Shown: one piece after another, positions 40,617-42,057 of the stretch
Position numbering within the stretch: position 1 is the first letter of the stretch
Layout of the letters: each line of letters starts with the position of its first letter
NCBI GenBank assembly: GCA_902769585.1
Contig: CACXPT010000016.1
Location: forward strand, 1-42,057
DNA length: 42,057 nt
Direction: 5' to 3'
Source of the DNA: an uncultured bacterium
GTDB lineage: Bacteria; Verrucomicrobiota; Kiritimatiellia; RFP12; UBA1067
The notes under the pieces: generated by a model
Told to the model about the DNA's origin: nothing
The model's database searches: none
What the model saw: only the letters and a program-made list of their open reading frames with translations
Made by a program: the position numbers and the translations under genes

Positions 40617-40641
40617 CTTTATTCCTTCTTTAGTAGATTTA

Positions 40642-40670
40642 GCCACAAAGAACACAAAGTTCACAAAGCT
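40642..40670 (-). repeat. 9-nt tandem array upstream of the aldolase gene
   Basis: Minus strand reads CTTTGTGAA-CTTTGTGTT-CTTTGTGGC. It lies between the glycosidase stop and the aldolase ribosome-binding site. Arrays of this type are found between genes in many unrelated bacteria, as far as I recall. Confidence 0.75.
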
Positions 40671-40692
40671 TATTGGGGGCTTAGTGTCTCAA

Positions 40693-42057
40693 TTAGAGGT
40701 CGCGGAGTCCATTGTAAGCGGGGCCGCCGGCGGCCAAGTAGCCGCCCGACTTCCCAGAGGAATCCGTTGAGACCCAGAAGCTGTAGAATGTGCCGCAGTG
40801 CAGCTTGAAGCGGAAGCGGACGGCCTTGCCCGCCAACGCCGCAAGGTCGCCGCCCTTCCAACGAATCTCGGCTTTCGTCGAGTCCGAGCGCACGAGCGGC
40901 AGACAGTCCGTCGCCGCGAATCCCGGCAGCACGTCCCCCTTCTCGTCCAGCACTTCGGCCGCGAGCGAGCCGAACCGGCATTCCGCATTCACGAACAGGT
41001 GCTTGCCCGAGAAAGTCACGGGCTTCGTCGTCACCTCGCCACGCCCGTCGGCCACAAGCCCCACGAACCCGTCGCGACGCAGCGTCGCCACGCCGATGGA
41101 GGCGTTGAAGTGCATGCCGTTGCGCCGCCAGCCGATTTCGGGATCGCGCGAATACGGCGTCGTCTCCGTGGCGTCGCCGCGCATGGCCGTGTAGTAGAAC
41201 CACAGCCGCTCGTCCTTGATCACGCAGATGCCGCCCATTGGCGAGAGGTAGCCCGTGTCCCACTTGCCAGATCCCCAGCGCGAAGCCGCGATCGCCGCCG
41301 TGCGGTCGGGACGGTCGAACGTCCAGCCGTCGCGCGAGTAGGCGAAGTGGAGATCGGTGATCTTCGGCATGCCAGCGACAACGCATGCGCCGTTGTCTCC
41401 CTTGAGCGGATGCAATATCTCGAACAGACTCACCATTATCGATTCGTACGCCACCGCGTCCATGTTGTAGAGCTGCGGCGTGTTCCCGCCGACGGACGGA
41501 TCGGGCAAGTCCTTCTCGTCAGTCGCGAGCCACGGCTTGGGACGCGGCAGGTCCGGGTGGAGTCCTCTCGAAAATCTGCCCGCCGGGAAGTTCCACAGGC
41601 ACGTCTCGCCACCGAACGTCTCAGACGCCCAGTACGACCGGTTGCGCCCGCCCTTGCCCGGACCGCCTCCGCGCAACGAGAACACCCACTTGCCGCGGAA
41701 CGGGTCGTAGAACATCGTCGAGCGGTCACCGCTCTGCCCCGCGTTGCCGATGTGCGTCCACGCGATGCCGTCCGACGACGTGTAGAGGCGGTTGTCCGTC
41801 ACGCCGCCGGCCACGGACACCATCAGCCGCCAGTTCGCGTACGGATTCGCCGCCTTGTAGTCGGGGAACACGCTCCAGCTGTCGAGCAGCGTATCGGTCA
41901 GCACGCGGTTCGTGCCCTTCACGATTCCCAAATCTTTCCGTTCCCACGTGATACCGTCCTTCGACTCGGCGTAGCAAAGGTACTTCATCCATCCGGCCTC
42001 GTACCAGAGGCGGAACACCTTCTTCACGGGATCCCACCACAGACCGCCGCTCGTCGC
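40693..42057 (-). CDS. Beta-propeller glycosidase-like protein (5' part missing)
   Basis: The frame enters from the right edge (GGLWWDPVKKVFRLWYEAGW) and runs to TAA at 40693; 454 codons are visible. Repeated blade motifs (WYEAGWMKYLCYAESKDGIT, DNRLYTSSDGIAWTHIG, MFYDPFRGKWVFSLRG, DLHFAYSRDGWTFDRPD, KDERLWFYYTAMRGD) point to a five-bladed propeller like GH43/GH32/GH130-type glycosidases. The last ~100 residues (GKHLFVNAECRFGSLAAEVL) form a C-terminal beta-sandwich, as in GH32-type enzymes. The active-site acids cannot be assigned with the N terminus missing. The aldolase gene follows after 76 nt on the same strand, and the lyase after that. Confidence 0.8.
   Translation of the reverse strand, partial: ATSGGLWWDPVKKVFRLWYEAGWMKYLCYAESKDGITWERKDLGIVKGTNRVLTDTLLDSWSVFPDYKAANPYANWRLMVSVAGGVTDNRLYTSSDGIAWTHIGNAGQSGDRSTMFYDPFRGKWVFSLRGGGPGKGGRNRSYWASETFGGETCLWNFPAGRFSRGLHPDLPRPKPWLATDEKDLPDPSVGGNTPQLYNMDAVAYESIMVSLFEILHPLKGDNGACVVAGMPKITDLHFAYSRDGWTFDRPDRTAAIAASRWGSGKWDTGYLSPMGGICVIKDERLWFYYTAMRGDATETTPYSRDPEIGWRRNGMHFNASIGVATLRRDGFVGLVADGRGEVTTKPVTFSGKHLFVNAECRFGSLAAEVLDEKGDVLPGFAATDCLPLVRSDSTKAEIRWKGGDLAALAGKAVRFRFKLHCGTFYSFWVSTDSSGKSGGYLAAGGPAYNGLRDL

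Noticed and set aside
40617..40664. Longer aldolase start at 40664
   Set aside because: The extra 16 codons are translation of a 9-nt tandem repeat; AAGGAA and the family N terminus support 40616.
1..42057. tRNA and rRNA genes
   Set aside because: Scanned by eye for T-loop and acceptor patterns; matches such as GGTTCGAC at 28935 lie inside protein genes and do not fold as cloverleaves.

Overview
The window looks like a chromosomal segment of a high-GC bacterium from the PVC group, most likely a Kiritimatiellota/Verrucomicrobiota/Lentisphaerota-type polysaccharide degrader from an animal gut or similar habitat. This is inferred from gene content only: a CE15 glucuronoyl esterase, a GH105 hydrolase, DUF2341/LamG and autotransporter-associated beta-strand (PATR) surface proteins, a XylR-type AraC regulator, type III glutamine synthetase and many short palindromic repeats. 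No rRNA, tRNA or CRISPR array was seen.

Layout. 1-3.9 kb: formate-THF ligase (cut by the left edge), a GH105 hydrolase and an AAA ATPase/nuclease-like protein. 3.9-8.2 kb: translation genes (TrmA/RlmD-type rRNA methyltransferase, MetRS, TruA). 8.2-14.2 kb: a minus-strand operon of four genes joined by ATGA overlaps (DUF2341/LamG surface protein, CE15 esterase, Na+/alanine symporter, aminotransferase), facing a divergent XylR-type regulator across a short control region with a palindromic operator candidate. 15.6-17 kb: threonine synthase. 17.1-17.3 kb: a 22-bp tandem array. 17.3-24.8 kb: a type I restriction-modification operon, hsdM-hsdS-hsdR, with a RadC-like gene coupled to its end. 24.8-27.5 kb: a repeat-rich accessory region with a structured hsdM leader, a rhuM-like gene split by a palindromic element, further copies of that element and gene remnants. 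27.5-34.4 kb: a minus-strand operon (type III glutamine synthetase, frameshifted alpha/beta-hydrolase, GH20-like Tat-exported protein, NCS2 purine permease). 34.5-35.2 kb: galU. 35.2-42 kb: a second carbohydrate operon (beta-propeller glycosidase-like protein cut by the right edge, DapA-family aldolase, 1494-residue PATR/heparinase II-III-like lyase).

How it works together. The GH105, CE15, DUF2341/LamG, esterase, GH20-like, beta-propeller and lyase proteins fit release of oligosaccharides from pectin-, xylan- or uronate-containing polymers. The DapA-family enzyme may act on the released keto-acids.

Two genome-scale patterns stand out. First, twelve putative promoters share an extended -10 box (TGN followed by TATAAT-like), and in six of them the box lies only 6-9 nt before the start codon, which suggests leaderless mRNAs. 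Second, several unrelated short palindromic or tandem repeats sit in genes and spacers, some in frame inside conserved enzymes (MetRS, GlnN, esterase), and one 127-bp palindrome splits rhuM while leaving its halves joined by an ATGA overlap.
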